Assembly: GCA_963789885.1 (NCBI GenBank)
Contig: CAWBNB010000033.1
Coordinates: 310,001 to 374,000, forward strand
Origin: DATEDA01 sp963789885
GTDB taxonomy: Bacteria > Pseudomonadota > Gammaproteobacteria > Burkholderiales > SG8-39
DNA: 64,000 bases
Direction: 5' to 3'
This document shows positions 33,657 to 42,700 of this stretch, one piece after another. Below the pieces are notes generated by a model that saw only the letters and a list, made by a program, of their open reading frames with translations, was not told the DNA's origin and did no database searches. Every line of letters starts with the position of its first letter. The first letter of the stretch is position 1. The translations under genes were made by a program, and so were the position numbers.

Positions 33657-34893
33657 GGCTCACCTCCCCGCTCGCCGCGACGCCCCAGCTCTGGATCGCG
33701 TTGTAGTGATAGCGCGAGTTGTAGCCGCGCAGCGCGATCATCTGCGCGCGCGTCGGCTGCACATAGCCCGTCTCGTCCATCGCCCGGCTCTGCAGCGTCG
33801 CCGGCCCGCCGTCCCACTTCCACGGGAAACGGAACCGCGTCAGCGCGCGGTACAGCACTGGTTCCTGCAGCGCGGCTTCGCGCCAGGTGTGTCCGCCGTC
33901 GGTCGAGACGTCCACGCGACGTATTCGCCCGTTGCCGGTCCAGGCGAGCCCCGAGATCTCGTAGAAGCCCTTCTCTCTGAGCCGATGGCCGCCGGAAGGG
34001 AAGGTGATCACCGACTTCGCCTCCATGACGAACGTGTGCTCGCGCGCCGTGCCGTCGGGCATGAGGTCGGTGTAGCGCGACGTCTCCTGCCGCGTCATGA
34101 ACGGCGCGTTGCCGACCTTGATCCGGCGCAGCCACTTCACGCTGATGTTCCCCTCCCAGCCGGGGACGAGCAGGCGCACCGGGTAGCCCTGCTCGGGCCG
34201 CAGCATCTCGCCGTTCTGCGCGTAGACCACGAGCACGTCCTCGAGGCACTTTCCGAGCGGGATGCTGCGGCTGTTCCCCGAAGCGTCCCCGCCTTCCGCG
34301 AGCACCCAGCTCGCCTCCGGCGCGATGCCCGCCTCGTCGAGCAGCGTCGCGAGCGGCACGCCGGTCCACTCGCAGCACGACAGCAGGCCGTGCGTCTGCT
34401 GCACGTCCTTCGACACCGGGCTGCGCCAGTCGCGCGAGGTGTTGCCGGAGCATTCGAGGAAATGGATGCGCGACACCGCTGGGAAGCGGACGAGATCGTC
34501 CATCGTGAAGATCAGCGGACGCTTCACCAGCCCGTGCAGCATCAGCCGGTGCTGCGCCGGGTCGATGTTCGGCACGCCGCCGTGCTGGCGCTCGAAGACG
34601 ACGCCGGAGGGCGTGATGATGCCGTGCAGGTGCTGGAAGGGCGTGAGCGACACGCCCTCGGTGGGCACGACCGACGGCCGCTTGAACTTGACGACCTGCT
34701 TCTCGAACGCGGACGGCAGCCCGTACGCGCGCCAGTTGACCGGCTCGCCCGGCTCCTTCATCCACTGCGGCACGTTCGGCGGGAGGTTGGCCGTCTTGGG
34801 ATCCTGCGGGCGCACCGCCGACGGGGCGAGCGCGCCGGCGGCGAGGCCGGCGGTGCCGGCAAGGAAAGTCCGGCGCGATTTGCGGTTTGCCAT
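33643..34893 (-). CDS. soxC: SoxC-like sulfite dehydrogenase, molybdenum subunit
   Basis: 416 aa with a Tat leader (SRRTFLAG, residues 6-13), as expected for a periplasmic molybdopterin enzyme folded before export. The molybdenum-ligating cysteine is Cys148 in FLECSGN. The C-terminal dimerisation domain (VMEAKSVITFPSG...GGHTWREA) is complete. With the SoxD-like cytochrome it should oxidise sulfite or protein-bound sulfane sulfur. The other Sox genes (soxAX, soxYZ, soxB) are absent here, so simple sulfite oxidation is more likely than full thiosulfate oxidation. Confidence 0.93.
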   Translation of the reverse strand: MANRKSRRTFLAGTAGLAAGALAPSAVRPQDPKTANLPPNVPQWMKEPGEPVNWRAYGLPSAFEKQVVKFKRPSVVPTEGVSLTPFQHLHGIITPSGVVFERQHGGVPNIDPAQHRLMLHGLVKRPLIFTMDDLVRFPAVSRIHFLECSGNTSRDWRSPVSKDVQQTHGLLSCCEWTGVPLATLLDEAGIAPEASWVLAEGGDASGNSRSIPLGKCLEDVLVVYAQNGEMLRPEQGYPVRLLVPGWEGNISVKWLRRIKVGNAPFMTRQETSRYTDLMPDGTAREHTFVMEAKSVITFPSGGHRLREKGFYEISGLAWTGNGRIRRVDVSTDGGHTWREAALQEPVLYRALTRFRFPWKWDGGPATLQSRAMDETGYVQPTRAQMIALRGYNSRYHYNAIQSWGVAASGEVSHVQV

Positions 34894-34908
34894 GGTTCCC
34901 CTCCTGAC

Positions 34909-35817
34909 TCAGAGCAACACGTAATAGACGCCGATCGCGAGCAGCACGACGGCGACGAAGGTCTTCAGCCACCGGTCGTTCAGATAGCGGTTGAGTGCCG
35001 GCCCGAGGAACGAGCCGACGAGCACGGCCGGCACCTCGACCGCGACCAACGTCCAGTCGACGCGCACCTGCAGCGCGAGGTAGGTGAGCACGCTTACCGT
35101 GAGCGGGATCATGAGCGCGACGAGGCTGGTGCCCACGACGAGGTACATCGGGAACAGCAGGATGCTCACCATGAACGGCGTGACGAGGAAGCCGCCGCCA
35201 ACCCCGAGCGCCGACCCCACGAACGAGATGGTGAAGCCGCCGGCCACCGACGCGAACGGATCGAAATCGAAGTGCTCGCCGCCGAACCGGACCGTGCTCT
35301 TTCGCCAGCCGAAGCGGACGGTGCGTGGACCGTCCGCCTCGGCGAGCCCGCTCGCGCCCGCCCGCCGCGCGTTCCGCGCGACGCGCTCGGACGCCTCCTG
35401 TGCCTTGCGGAAGCCGGCGTGCCGCAGGACCGCCTTGGCCCAGCCCTCGTAGAGCACGCGCGCCGCGACCAGCGCGACGAGTATGCCGAACGCCTGGCGG
35501 TACGCCGACATGTCCGAGAGATAGGTCTTCGAAAACCACGAGCCGGCGGCCGCCCCGACCGGCGCGCCGATCCCGAACGTGAGCGCGAGGCTCCACACCA
35601 GCCGCCTCTGGCGATGGTAGAGCGGCACCGAGACGAGGCGGCTCGAGAACTCGAGGATCTGGTTCACCACCTTGATCATGTTCGGGTCGCCGATGCCGAG
35701 GATCGAGATGTGGCCGACGCCGGCGAGGATGCCGCCGCCGCCCGCGCCCGAGGACATCAGGAAGCCCGCGAGCACGCACCAGCCGAAGGCGAGAAACGGG
35801 TTAAAGCTTGTGTCCAT
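34909..35817 (-). CDS. TauE/SafE-family sulfite/anion exporter
   Basis: 302 aa with about eight transmembrane helices. The two family repeats are visible: GFLMSSGAGGGGILAG near the start and FVGSALGVGGGFLVTP near residue 205. A cytoplasmic loop of about 50 residues lies between them. Members export sulfite, sulfoacetate or related anions. It overlaps the tctA stop by 17 bp and precedes soxC by 15 bp, directly linking the Tct importer with sulfite oxidation outside the membrane. Confidence 0.9.
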   Translation of the reverse strand: MDTSFNPFLAFGWCVLAGFLMSSGAGGGGILAGVGHISILGIGDPNMIKVVNQILEFSSRLVSVPLYHRQRRLVWSLALTFGIGAPVGAAAGSWFSKTYLSDMSAYRQAFGILVALVAARVLYEGWAKAVLRHAGFRKAQEASERVARNARRAGASGLAEADGPRTVRFGWRKSTVRFGGEHFDFDPFASVAGGFTISFVGSALGVGGGFLVTPFMVSILLFPMYLVVGTSLVALMIPLTVSVLTYLALQVRVDWTLVAVEVPAVLVGSFLGPALNRYLNDRWLKTFVAVVLLAIGVYYVLL

Positions 35818-37351
35818 CCGACTTCCGGCGGAGCGGCGCCGCTGGCGGAGCGAGCCGGGCCAGCCGCCGGAAGAGGCTCTTCAGCTCGGGCGCGAGCGCC
35901 CAGAGGATGAACATCAAGGCGAGCGCCATCAGGACCCCGCTCTTCGGCCGGGTGAAGAAGATCGTCACGTCGTTGTCGTAGTTGGCCATCGAGGTCATGA
36001 AGTAGCTCTCGGCGAGCGGGCCGAGGATCACGCCGAGCACGAGCGGCGCGGTCGGCACGCCGAAGCGCCGCATGAAGAACCCCATGATGCCGAACAGGAT
36101 GCAGATGTAGACGTCGTTCGCGTTGTTGCGCACTGCGAACGCGCCGACCAGGCTGAAGACGATGATGAACGCGCAGATGATCGCGGGGTCGGCGCGCATG
36201 ATCACGCCGAAGAGCCGCGCGATCACGACCGACACCAGGATCATGAACACGTTGGCGAGCGTGAAGCTGGCGAAGATCGCGTACAGCATCTCCGGATGCT
36301 TCTGGAACAGCAACGGGCCCGGCTGCACGCCGTGCCCCATCAGCGCGGCGAGCATGATCGCGGAGGCCGCGGTGCTCGGAATGCCGAGCGCGAGCAGCGG
36401 AATGAGCGCCGTGCCGGTCGTGGCGTTCTTCGACGCCTCCGGCGCGGCGAGCCCGTCCGCGACGCCGGTGCCGAACTCGTCGCGCCGCTTGTTGACCTGT
36501 CGCTCGATGCCGTAGGCGACGAACGCTCCCATCACCGCGCTGCCCCCCGGAATGACGCCGATCAGGCAGCCGATCGCGGTGCCGCGGCCGATCGACGCCC
36601 GCAGATCCCAGATGCCGCGCGGCCCGAGCACCTTCATGACCGCCTTGTCGCGCACGGTGTAGTCGGGATTCCCGCGCGCAGCGATCGTCTCCAGCACCTC
36701 GCCGATCGCGAACAGGCCGATCATCACGACCACGAAATCGATCCCGCCGTCGAGGGTGCTCAGCCCGAAGGTCAGGCGCGTGACGCCGTACAAGGGATCC
36801 GTTCCGACCGAGCCGATCGCCATGCCGGTGAACAGTGACAGCAGCGAGAAGAGAAGATTGCCCTTCGCTATGGCGAGAACGCACGCGAGGCCCATGACGG
36901 TAGTGGCGAAGAACTCCGGCTGGTCGAAGGTCAGCGCGAAGCGCGCGAACGGTGGCGATGCGAACGAGAGGACGATCGCGCTGAACAGGCCGCCGATCGC
37001 GCTCGCCGTTATCGCGATCGACAGCGCCCGCTCGGGGCCTTCGCGCCGTGCCAGCGGGAAGCCGTCCCAGCAGCTCGGCACCGAATCCGGGTCGCCGGGA
37101 ATGTTGAGCAGCAGGGAGGAGATGGACCCCCCGAACACCCCCCCGACGTAGATCCCGCCGAGGAACATCATCGCGAGGAGGGGCGACATCAGGAAAGTGA
37201 ACGGGAGGCAGATTGCCATGGCGTTCACGAACGAGATGCCGGGCAGGGCGCCGGCGACGACGCCGATCAGCACTCCGGCGATGACGGCCGCGAGCGGCGC
37301 CGGCTGGAGCGCGACGCCGAGTCCGTTCGCGAGCCCCCAGAATGCTTCCAT
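35801..37351 (-). CDS. tctA: Tripartite tricarboxylate transporter large permease TctA
   Basis: 516 aa with about 11-12 transmembrane helices. Signatures: VVAGALPGISFVNAMAI and PGGSAVMGAF, LALGIPSTAASAIML, and GDPDSVPSCWDGFPLA. It forms the transporter with TctB (20 bp upstream) and the binding protein TctC. Its end overlaps the start of tauE. Confidence 0.94.
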   Translation of the reverse strand: MEAFWGLANGLGVALQPAPLAAVIAGVLIGVVAGALPGISFVNAMAICLPFTFLMSPLLAMMFLGGIYVGGVFGGSISSLLLNIPGDPDSVPSCWDGFPLARREGPERALSIAITASAIGGLFSAIVLSFASPPFARFALTFDQPEFFATTVMGLACVLAIAKGNLLFSLLSLFTGMAIGSVGTDPLYGVTRLTFGLSTLDGGIDFVVVMIGLFAIGEVLETIAARGNPDYTVRDKAVMKVLGPRGIWDLRASIGRGTAIGCLIGVIPGGSAVMGAFVAYGIERQVNKRRDEFGTGVADGLAAPEASKNATTGTALIPLLALGIPSTAASAIMLAALMGHGVQPGPLLFQKHPEMLYAIFASFTLANVFMILVSVVIARLFGVIMRADPAIICAFIIVFSLVGAFAVRNNANDVYICILFGIMGFFMRRFGVPTAPLVLGVILGPLAESYFMTSMANYDNDVTIFFTRPKSGVLMALALMFILWALAPELKSLFRRLARLAPPAAPLRRKSDGHKL

Positions 37352-37371
37352 GCGCCGCGATCCGCCCAGGC

Positions 37372-37932
37372 CTAGTAGATGCCGAGGATCCGGTACAGGG
37401 CGATCGTCGCCTGCTCGAAGATGCCCTGCCCGCGGTCCAGGGGCATCAGCGAGATCTTGACGAAGAGGTAGAGGATCGCCGCGGTCCCAAGCGTGCTCAC
37501 GAGGACGACGGTCAGCGGGCGCCTCAGCCCGCCGAGCACGAGCCAGGCGGCGACGAACGCCATCGTCGCCCAGGCCATGCCGATGAAGCCCATCGCGAGG
37601 CCGTACGCGACGATCAGTCCCATGCCGATCGCGAGCCGCACGTCGTCGTGCTCCTCGGTGCCGCCTCCGTCCTCGGCGTCGCGCGGCTTGCCCAGCGCGG
37701 CACCGCCGCCGGACCGCCACAGCGCCGTGACGGTGCGCCCGAAGAGCAGGGCCGCGCAGACCGCCGCGCCGTAGAGGACGACCTTCGGCCACGTTCCGGG
37801 ACCCGCGATGCCGCGCGACATCCCGTCCAGGTCGACGCCGGGCGCGATGTAGTAGCGCGCGACGACGACTGCCACGAGGGCCGCCCCGAGGGCTGCGACG
37901 CAGCGCAGCAGGTCGATTTTCTTCGGCTGCAA
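37372..37932 (-). CDS. tctB: Tripartite tricarboxylate transporter small permease TctB
   Basis: 186 aa, four predicted helices with a long charged loop (about residues 72-96, rich in Asp and Glu). Length and layout match TctB, and it sits between tctC and tctA in the standard order. Confidence 0.87.
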   Translation of the reverse strand: MQPKKIDLLRCVAALGAALVAVVVARYYIAPGVDLDGMSRGIAGPGTWPKVVLYGAAVCAALLFGRTVTALWRSGGGAALGKPRDAEDGGGTEEHDDVRLAIGMGLIVAYGLAMGFIGMAWATMAFVAAWLVLGGLRRPLTVVLVSTLGTAAILYLFVKISLMPLDRGQGIFEQATIALYRILGIY

Positions 37933-37945
37933 GGCGGCGCGCCGG

Positions 37946-38914
37946 CTACTTGATCATCCCGTACTCTTTCATGAACTTCGACACGTCATCGAAGTTCTTC
38001 TCCACGAACGCGAGGCTTTCCTGCGGCGTCATGCGGGCGATGCAGGTGTAGGTCTCGCCGCAGAACTTCTTCCACTCCGCGCTCTCCAGGGATTTGGCGA
38101 CGGCGGCGTTGAGCGTCGCGAGCGCGGCGGCCGGCACCTTGGCCGACGTGACGATCGCGCGCCAGTTCGGGAGATCGATGTGGTGGCCGAACTCGCCCGA
38201 AGCGGGCGTATCGGGGAACGAGGGGTGGCGCTTCTCGCCGAACACGACGATCGGCCGGTACTGCTTCGACTCGAGGAACTGCACGACGTCGCCGGGCTCC
38301 TCGAACAGCACCTCGCTGTGCCCGCCGAGCGGCGACAGGTAGCGCTCGCCGGGCTTGGCGAACGGCACGTTCACCATCTGGAAGCCCTTGGTGCCGAGGA
38401 ACTTGACGGCGATGTCGTCGAGCGTGCCGTAGCCCGCCGTGGCGACCCGGAGCTTGCCCGGGTTGGCCTTCGCGGCGTCGAGCAGGCCCTTGTAGTCGGC
38501 GATCTTGCTCGTCCTTGGCCACGAACAGCATCGACGGCGAGGACTGCACGACCGCGATGTAGGCGAAGTCCTTCACCTGCATCTTGCCGAGGCCGCTCGC
38601 CCAGGCCGACGATCGAGAGCCCGGTCAGCGTGCCGATCGGTGTAGCCGTCGGGGGTGCTGGTGAGTACCTTGGTGAGCCCCGCATTGCCGGAGGCGCCGG
38701 CGACGTTCGCCACGGGCAGCGGCACCCCGAGCACCGGCTCGAGCAGCTTCGACATGATCCGCCCGAGCTGATCGGCACCGCCGCCCGGCCCGAAGTTGAC
38801 GATCATGTCGACCGGGCGGGAAGGGTACTGCTTGTCCTGCGCCGACGTCAGGGTGGGGGCCGCTGCGAGCAAGAGGCCCGCAACCGCGAGCCGAACGTGC
38901 GTCCGCCTGTGCAT
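37946..38914 (-). pseudogene. tctC: TctC (Bug) binding protein with three clustered frameshifts
   Basis: From the ATG at 38914 the sequence reads as a signal peptide plus Bug domain (YPSRPVDMIVNFGPGGGADQ) to STPDGYT, then shifts frame near 38639, 38599 and 38510 before ending in frame at 37946 (KFMKEYGMIK). Each event looks like one extra G between C and A on the coding strand (CGA where CA is expected). Conserved sequence continues on both sides of each, with no in-frame stops. Three identical-type insertions within about 130 bp suggest systematic sequence error, though recent decay is possible. If intact it is the ligand-binding part of the adjacent TctAB transporter. Confidence 0.85.
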
Positions 38915-39023
38915 AGTCTCCTCCGGGTGGAATGCCCGGGGAGATCGACGCCTCCTCCGGGCGGCTCAAGCAACTGGTACGGTCAGTCTCTGCCTCCTCG
39001 TCCGGCGCCGCAATAGGACGGGG

Positions 39024-40220
39024 TCAGGCCTCGAGTCCCAGCGCGTCGATCGCCGCGCGGGAGAAGAAGTTCACGCGCGTCTCCTCGTCGATGTCGGGAT
39101 AGTTCTTGAGATAGCGCACGACGCCGGACACGCCGCTCGAATCCCAGTGCGGGTAGTCGCTCGTGCAGGCCATGTTCTTCCCGCCGAACCACTGCATCGT
39201 CTCGCGGAGCAGCGCCTCCTCGGGCTCGAACGAGCAGATGACGCACTGCCGCTTGAAGTACTCCGACGGCGGCATGGTGAGCGGGTCCATTTCCTTCCGC
39301 CGCGCCTCGAAGTGATTGTCGAGCCGGAACAGCATGTACGGCACCCACGTGGCACCGGCCTCGCAGAACAGCACCTGCAGCTTCGGATGGCGCTCCAGCA
39401 CGCCGTAGCCGATGATCCCGCACACTGCGGTCGCCATCTCGAGCGGGTGCGACACCACGTGCGCGACCCAGTACTTGTCGTACTTGTAGTCGGTGCTGTA
39501 GGTCGCGTTGTAGGTGCCGGTCGCCTCGTGGAATACGAGCGCCATGCCGAGGTCGGTCATCGTCTTCCACACCGGATCCCAGTCGCGGTCCCACCAGTGC
39601 ACGTTCTGCATCACGTTCGGCCGCATCCAGACCGCGGTCGCGCCGAGCTTGCGCCCGCGCTTGATCTCCTCGACCGCGTTCTGCGGGTCGAGCGGAATGG
39701 TCACGCACCACAGATGCCGCTTGCTCGTCGCCCAGATCTTCGCCGTCCAGTCGTTCAGCGCCCGGCACACGGCGTACTGGAAGTCCCAGTTCAGGATGTC
39801 CGGGATGAAGAGGCCCAGGGTGGGGATCCATACCGCGGCATCGATGCCGCTCAGGTCCATGTCGACGTCGCGGTTCTCGAACGCGTGCTTGTGCGCGCGC
39901 TCGTACGCGAGGCCCTCGCCGCGCGGACGCTGATCCCCGCAGCCCTCGGTCCGGCCGGGGCCGAAGCCCGACGGCTTCTGGTAGAGGCGGCCCTCGACCA
40001 TCAGGCGCGGCGCGCCGGTGTTGTCGGTCGTGAGCTTGGGCGCCTGGTGCTGCCAGGCCTTGTCGAGGAACATCGTGAACGCCTCGGGCGGCTCGATGAT
40101 GTGCCGGTCGCAGTCGATCACGAAGTACTCCTGGCCGAGCTTCTTCTTGGTGGAGCCGTAGGTGTCGGCCACGGCCTTGTAGCGGTCCTGCGGCTTCTCC
40201 TTGCGCAATGCCTGGCCCAT
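39024..40220 (-). CDS. Amidohydrolase-2 (ACMSD-like) metal-dependent hydrolase or decarboxylase
   Basis: 398 aa, TIM-barrel family related to ACMSD and benzoate-type decarboxylases. Landmarks: VIDCDRHIIEP at the first strand, HEATGTYN with a metal His, and a late SDYPHWD with the catalytic Asp. The first strand has Asp-x-Asp-x-His instead of the usual Asp/His-x-His, so the metal set may differ. No signal peptide. It lies between a ferredoxin-like gene (39 bp upstream) and the tctCBA genes (109 bp downstream) on one strand, and is the only soluble catabolic enzyme in this presumed operon. Confidence 0.87.
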   Translation of the reverse strand: MGQALRKEKPQDRYKAVADTYGSTKKKLGQEYFVIDCDRHIIEPPEAFTMFLDKAWQHQAPKLTTDNTGAPRLMVEGRLYQKPSGFGPGRTEGCGDQRPRGEGLAYERAHKHAFENRDVDMDLSGIDAAVWIPTLGLFIPDILNWDFQYAVCRALNDWTAKIWATSKRHLWCVTIPLDPQNAVEEIKRGRKLGATAVWMRPNVMQNVHWWDRDWDPVWKTMTDLGMALVFHEATGTYNATYSTDYKYDKYWVAHVVSHPLEMATAVCGIIGYGVLERHPKLQVLFCEAGATWVPYMLFRLDNHFEARRKEMDPLTMPPSEYFKRQCVICSFEPEEALLRETMQWFGGKNMACTSDYPHWDSSGVSGVVRYLKNYPDIDEETRVNFFSRAAIDALGLEA

Positions 40221-40259
40221 GGTTTCCTCCTTCGGTGATCGCCGGTCGGATGAATCCGT

Positions 40260-40580
40260 TCAGGCGATGTTGTCGATGAGCAGCCGCTCGACGATCTTTC
40301 CGCCGACGACGTGAGATTCGAGGACTTCCTGCGCGTCCTCCACGCTCGGGACGTGATACCAGACGCCTTCGGGGTAGATCACGACGGTCGGGCCGAACTG
40401 GCAGTGATCGAGACAGCCAGCGCGGTTGATGCGCACGTCGTGGCCGAGCCCGGCCTTGGCGGCGCCTTTCTTCAGCGCGTTGAAGACGTCCTCCGAGCCG
40501 CGCTGCTTGCAGCATCCGCGCGGGTCGCTCGGATCGCGCTCGTTGAGGCAAACGAAGACGTGCCGCTTGAATCCCGCCAT
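40260..40580 (-). CDS. Thioredoxin-like [2Fe-2S] ferredoxin
   Basis: 106 aa. The N-terminal strand (HVFVCLNERDPSDPRGCC) and the later AGCLDHCQFGPTVVIYPEGVWY are typical of the thioredoxin-fold ferredoxins related to the NuoE end. Cysteines at about 11, 23/24, 56 and 60 would hold a 2Fe-2S cluster. It is cytoplasmic and may pass electrons to an unidentified oxidoreductase. It appears to be the first gene of the operon running down to soxD, behind an 18-bp palindrome. Confidence 0.9.
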   Translation of the reverse strand: MAGFKRHVFVCLNERDPSDPRGCCKQRGSEDVFNALKKGAAKAGLGHDVRINRAGCLDHCQFGPTVVIYPEGVWYHVPSVEDAQEVLESHVVGGKIVERLLIDNIA

Positions 40581-40640
40581 GAATGGATCGTCCCGTTTTG
40601 CCGACCGTGACGAACGTTAGCGCAGGCTTCGGCGCCGGCG

Positions 40641-40658
40641 CTGTCAACTACTTGACAG
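40641..40658. promoter_or_regulatory. Palindromic operator upstream of the ferredoxin-amidohydrolase-tct-sox genes
   Basis: CTGTCAACTACTTGACAG is a perfect 7-bp inverted repeat with a 4-nt centre, about 61 bp before the ATG at 40580. On the minus strand one arm contains TTGACA, a perfect -35, so a bound protein would block the promoter. No clear -10 is seen at 17 bp. The binding protein is unknown. Confidence 0.55.
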
Positions 40659-40735
40659 ATCGGACCAGCGCAAGGAATCGCGCCGCGCCCCTCGACCGTC
40701 GATCGCAAAGCCTCGTCGGCGCCGCGCGCCCCGCG

Positions 40736-41341
40736 CTAGGACGACGCGTTGCGCTGCGCTTCAGCGCGATGCCGCGCGGGAATCCGGTCGAGCCGATCGG
40801 TCACGTGCAGCACGCCCTGCTCGTCGGTCCACGCGTACAGACGGACAGCGGGCTGTGCTGCCCGCGGTGGCGCGGGCGGGTTGGGGACCCACACCCAGCG
40901 GTAGGGCGCGCTTACCCCGTCGCCGCGCAGCTCGTAGCGACCGTCTGGGTACTCGATCACCTGCCGCTCCGGAGGCGACGGCGGGGCGGGCGGCGCGGCA
41001 GCGGCCACGGGCACGGGCACGGCGTATGCGACCTGGGGCAGAGCGGCCGCTGCCGGGTCGTAGTAGGCCGGCGGGCCGACGTACATCGGTACGCCCACCC
41101 CCACCCCCGCGACGAGCGGCGGGCCGAAGAACCGCGTCCTCGCGAACGTGGCATTCCGGAACGACGGCGCAATGGCTGCGGGCGCGGTCGGAAACACGCC
41201 GATGATCGGCCGGCCGAAGACCGCCCCGCCGCCACCGGCCACCACTACGGCGCCGCCACGCACCGGGCCGCCGGCTTGCGCGCCAACCGCCGCGGTCGCG
41301 GCGAAGCCGAGAAAAACAAGCGCCGAGACTTTCCCCGCCAT
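40736..41341 (-). CDS. Exported DUF4124-type protein
   Basis: 201 aa from the inner ATG at 41341, which begins directly at a signal peptide (MAGKVSALVFLGFAATAAVGAQA cut into residues 1-23). The centre is Gly/Pro/Ala-rich low-complexity sequence with valine runs. The end (LYAWTDEQGVLHVTDRLDRIP) matches the DUF4124 pattern found in many betaproteobacterial envelope proteins. Function is unknown. No ribosome site is obvious. Confidence 0.72.
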   Translation of the reverse strand: MAGKVSALVFLGFAATAAVGAQAGGPVRGGAVVVAGGGGAVFGRPIIGVFPTAPAAIAPSFRNATFARTRFFGPPLVAGVGVGVPMYVGPPAYYDPAAAALPQVAYAVPVPVAAAAPPAPPSPPERQVIEYPDGRYELRGDGVSAPYRWVWVPNPPAPPRAAQPAVRLYAWTDEQGVLHVTDRLDRIPARHRAEAQRNASS

Positions 41342-41421
41342 GGAGGGAGTGTGCGAGCCGCGCCCCGGGACGTCAACCCGCACGCGGTAGCGGCCGCCCT
41401 CGGCCTGCTACCATCGCGCGC

Positions 41422-42696
41422 ATGAAAGCCGACCTGCCCAAGCTCGCGGCGCTCGAGGACGAAGGCGCCATCTTCGACGACCTGAATCCCGCGCCGCGCC
41501 TCCTCATGGGCCCGGGGCCGATCAACGCCGACCCGCGGGTGCTGAGGGCGCTCGCCACCCCGCTCATCGGCCAGTTCGACCCCCAGTTCCGCGCCTACAT
41601 GAAGGAGACGATGGAGCTCTACCGGCGGGTGTTCGAGACGGACAATCGGTGGACCCTCGTCGTCGACGGCACCGCGCGCGCGGCGATCGAGTGCGTCATG
41701 GTGTCGGCGGTCGAGCCCGGCGAGCGGGTGCTCGTGCTCTCGTTCGGCAGGTTCGGCCAGCTGATGACCGAGATCGCGCGGCGGATGGGCGCCGAGGTGC
41801 ACGTCCTCGAAACCGAATGGGGCACCGTGTTCGCGCCCGAGCGGGTCGAGGCCGAGCTGAAACGAATCGCGCCGAAGCTCGTCGCCGTCTGCCAGGGCGA
41901 CACCTCGACGACGATGGCGCAGCCCCTCGACGAGCTCGGCAAGCTCTGCCAGCGGCACGGGGCGATGATCCAGGTCGACGCGACCGCGACGCTCGGCGGC
42001 ATGCCGTTGCCGGTGGACGCGTGGCAGATCGACTGCGTGACCGGCGGCCTGCAGAAGTGCCTGGGCGGCCCGTCCGGTTCGGGTCCGATCACGCTCGGCG
42101 AGCGGATGGCCGAGGCCGTGTACCGGCGTCGCCACATCGAGGAAGGCCTCCGGCCGAAGGGCTACACGCCGGGCGAAGGCCGGATCATCGGCTCCAACTA
42201 CTTCGACCTCGCGATGCTGATGGATTACTGGAGCGATCTCGCGCTCAACCATCACACCGAGGCCACCTCGATGCTCTACGCCGCTCGCGAATGCGCGCGG
42301 ATCTTCCTCAGGGAGGGTCACGCACGCGCCTTCGGCCGGCATGCGCTCGCCGGACAGGCGCTCGTCGCCGGCGTCGAAGCGATGGGGCTCAAGGTCTTCG
42401 GCGACAAGGCGCACAAGATGCCGAACGTGACCGGTGTCTTCGTACCGGACGGCGTCGTCGGCGATCGCGTCCGGTCGGCGCTGTTGAAGGAGTTCAACAT
42501 CGAGATCGGCACCTCGTTCGGCCCGCTGCACGGCCGGATTTGGCGCGTCGGCACGATGGGGGTCAACGCGCGCCGGGACGCGGTGCTGGTGACGCTCGGC
42601 GCGCTGGAGGCGGTGCTGGCGGGCGAAGGCTTCAAGCTACCGCGTGGCGCAGCGGTTGACGCGGCGCGCGCCGTGTACCGATCCGCGGGCGAGTAG
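41422..42696 (+). CDS. PucG-type (S)-ureidoglycine--glyoxylate / alanine--glyoxylate aminotransferase
   Basis: This 424-aa class V PLP enzyme has LLMGPGPINADPRVL at the N-terminal active-site arm, QVDATATLGG with the cofactor Asp, the PLP lysine in GGLQKCLGGPSG, and GRIWRVGTMG near the end. It matches PucG and related glyoxylate aminotransferases. PucG removes ureidoglycine, formed from allantoate, which fits the urate genes at 17-25 kb. Alanine--glyoxylate or serine--glyoxylate activity is an alternative. It is followed 5 bp later by the enolase-superfamily gene. Confidence 0.88.
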   Translation: MKADLPKLAALEDEGAIFDDLNPAPRLLMGPGPINADPRVLRALATPLIGQFDPQFRAYMKETMELYRRVFETDNRWTLVVDGTARAAIECVMVSAVEPGERVLVLSFGRFGQLMTEIARRMGAEVHVLETEWGTVFAPERVEAELKRIAPKLVAVCQGDTSTTMAQPLDELGKLCQRHGAMIQVDATATLGGMPLPVDAWQIDCVTGGLQKCLGGPSGSGPITLGERMAEAVYRRRHIEEGLRPKGYTPGEGRIIGSNYFDLAMLMDYWSDLALNHHTEATSMLYAARECARIFLREGHARAFGRHALAGQALVAGVEAMGLKVFGDKAHKMPNVTGVFVPDGVVGDRVRSALLKEFNIEIGTSFGPLHGRIWRVGTMGVNARRDAVLVTLGALEAVLAGEGFKLPRGAAVDAARAVYRSAGE

Positions 42697-42700
42697 ATCC

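Noticed and set aside
33655..36838. Very long plus-strand frames opposite soxC, tauE and tctA
   Set aside because: Composition is Arg/His/Asp-rich antisense noise; the opposite strand holds clear membrane and molybdoenzyme genes.
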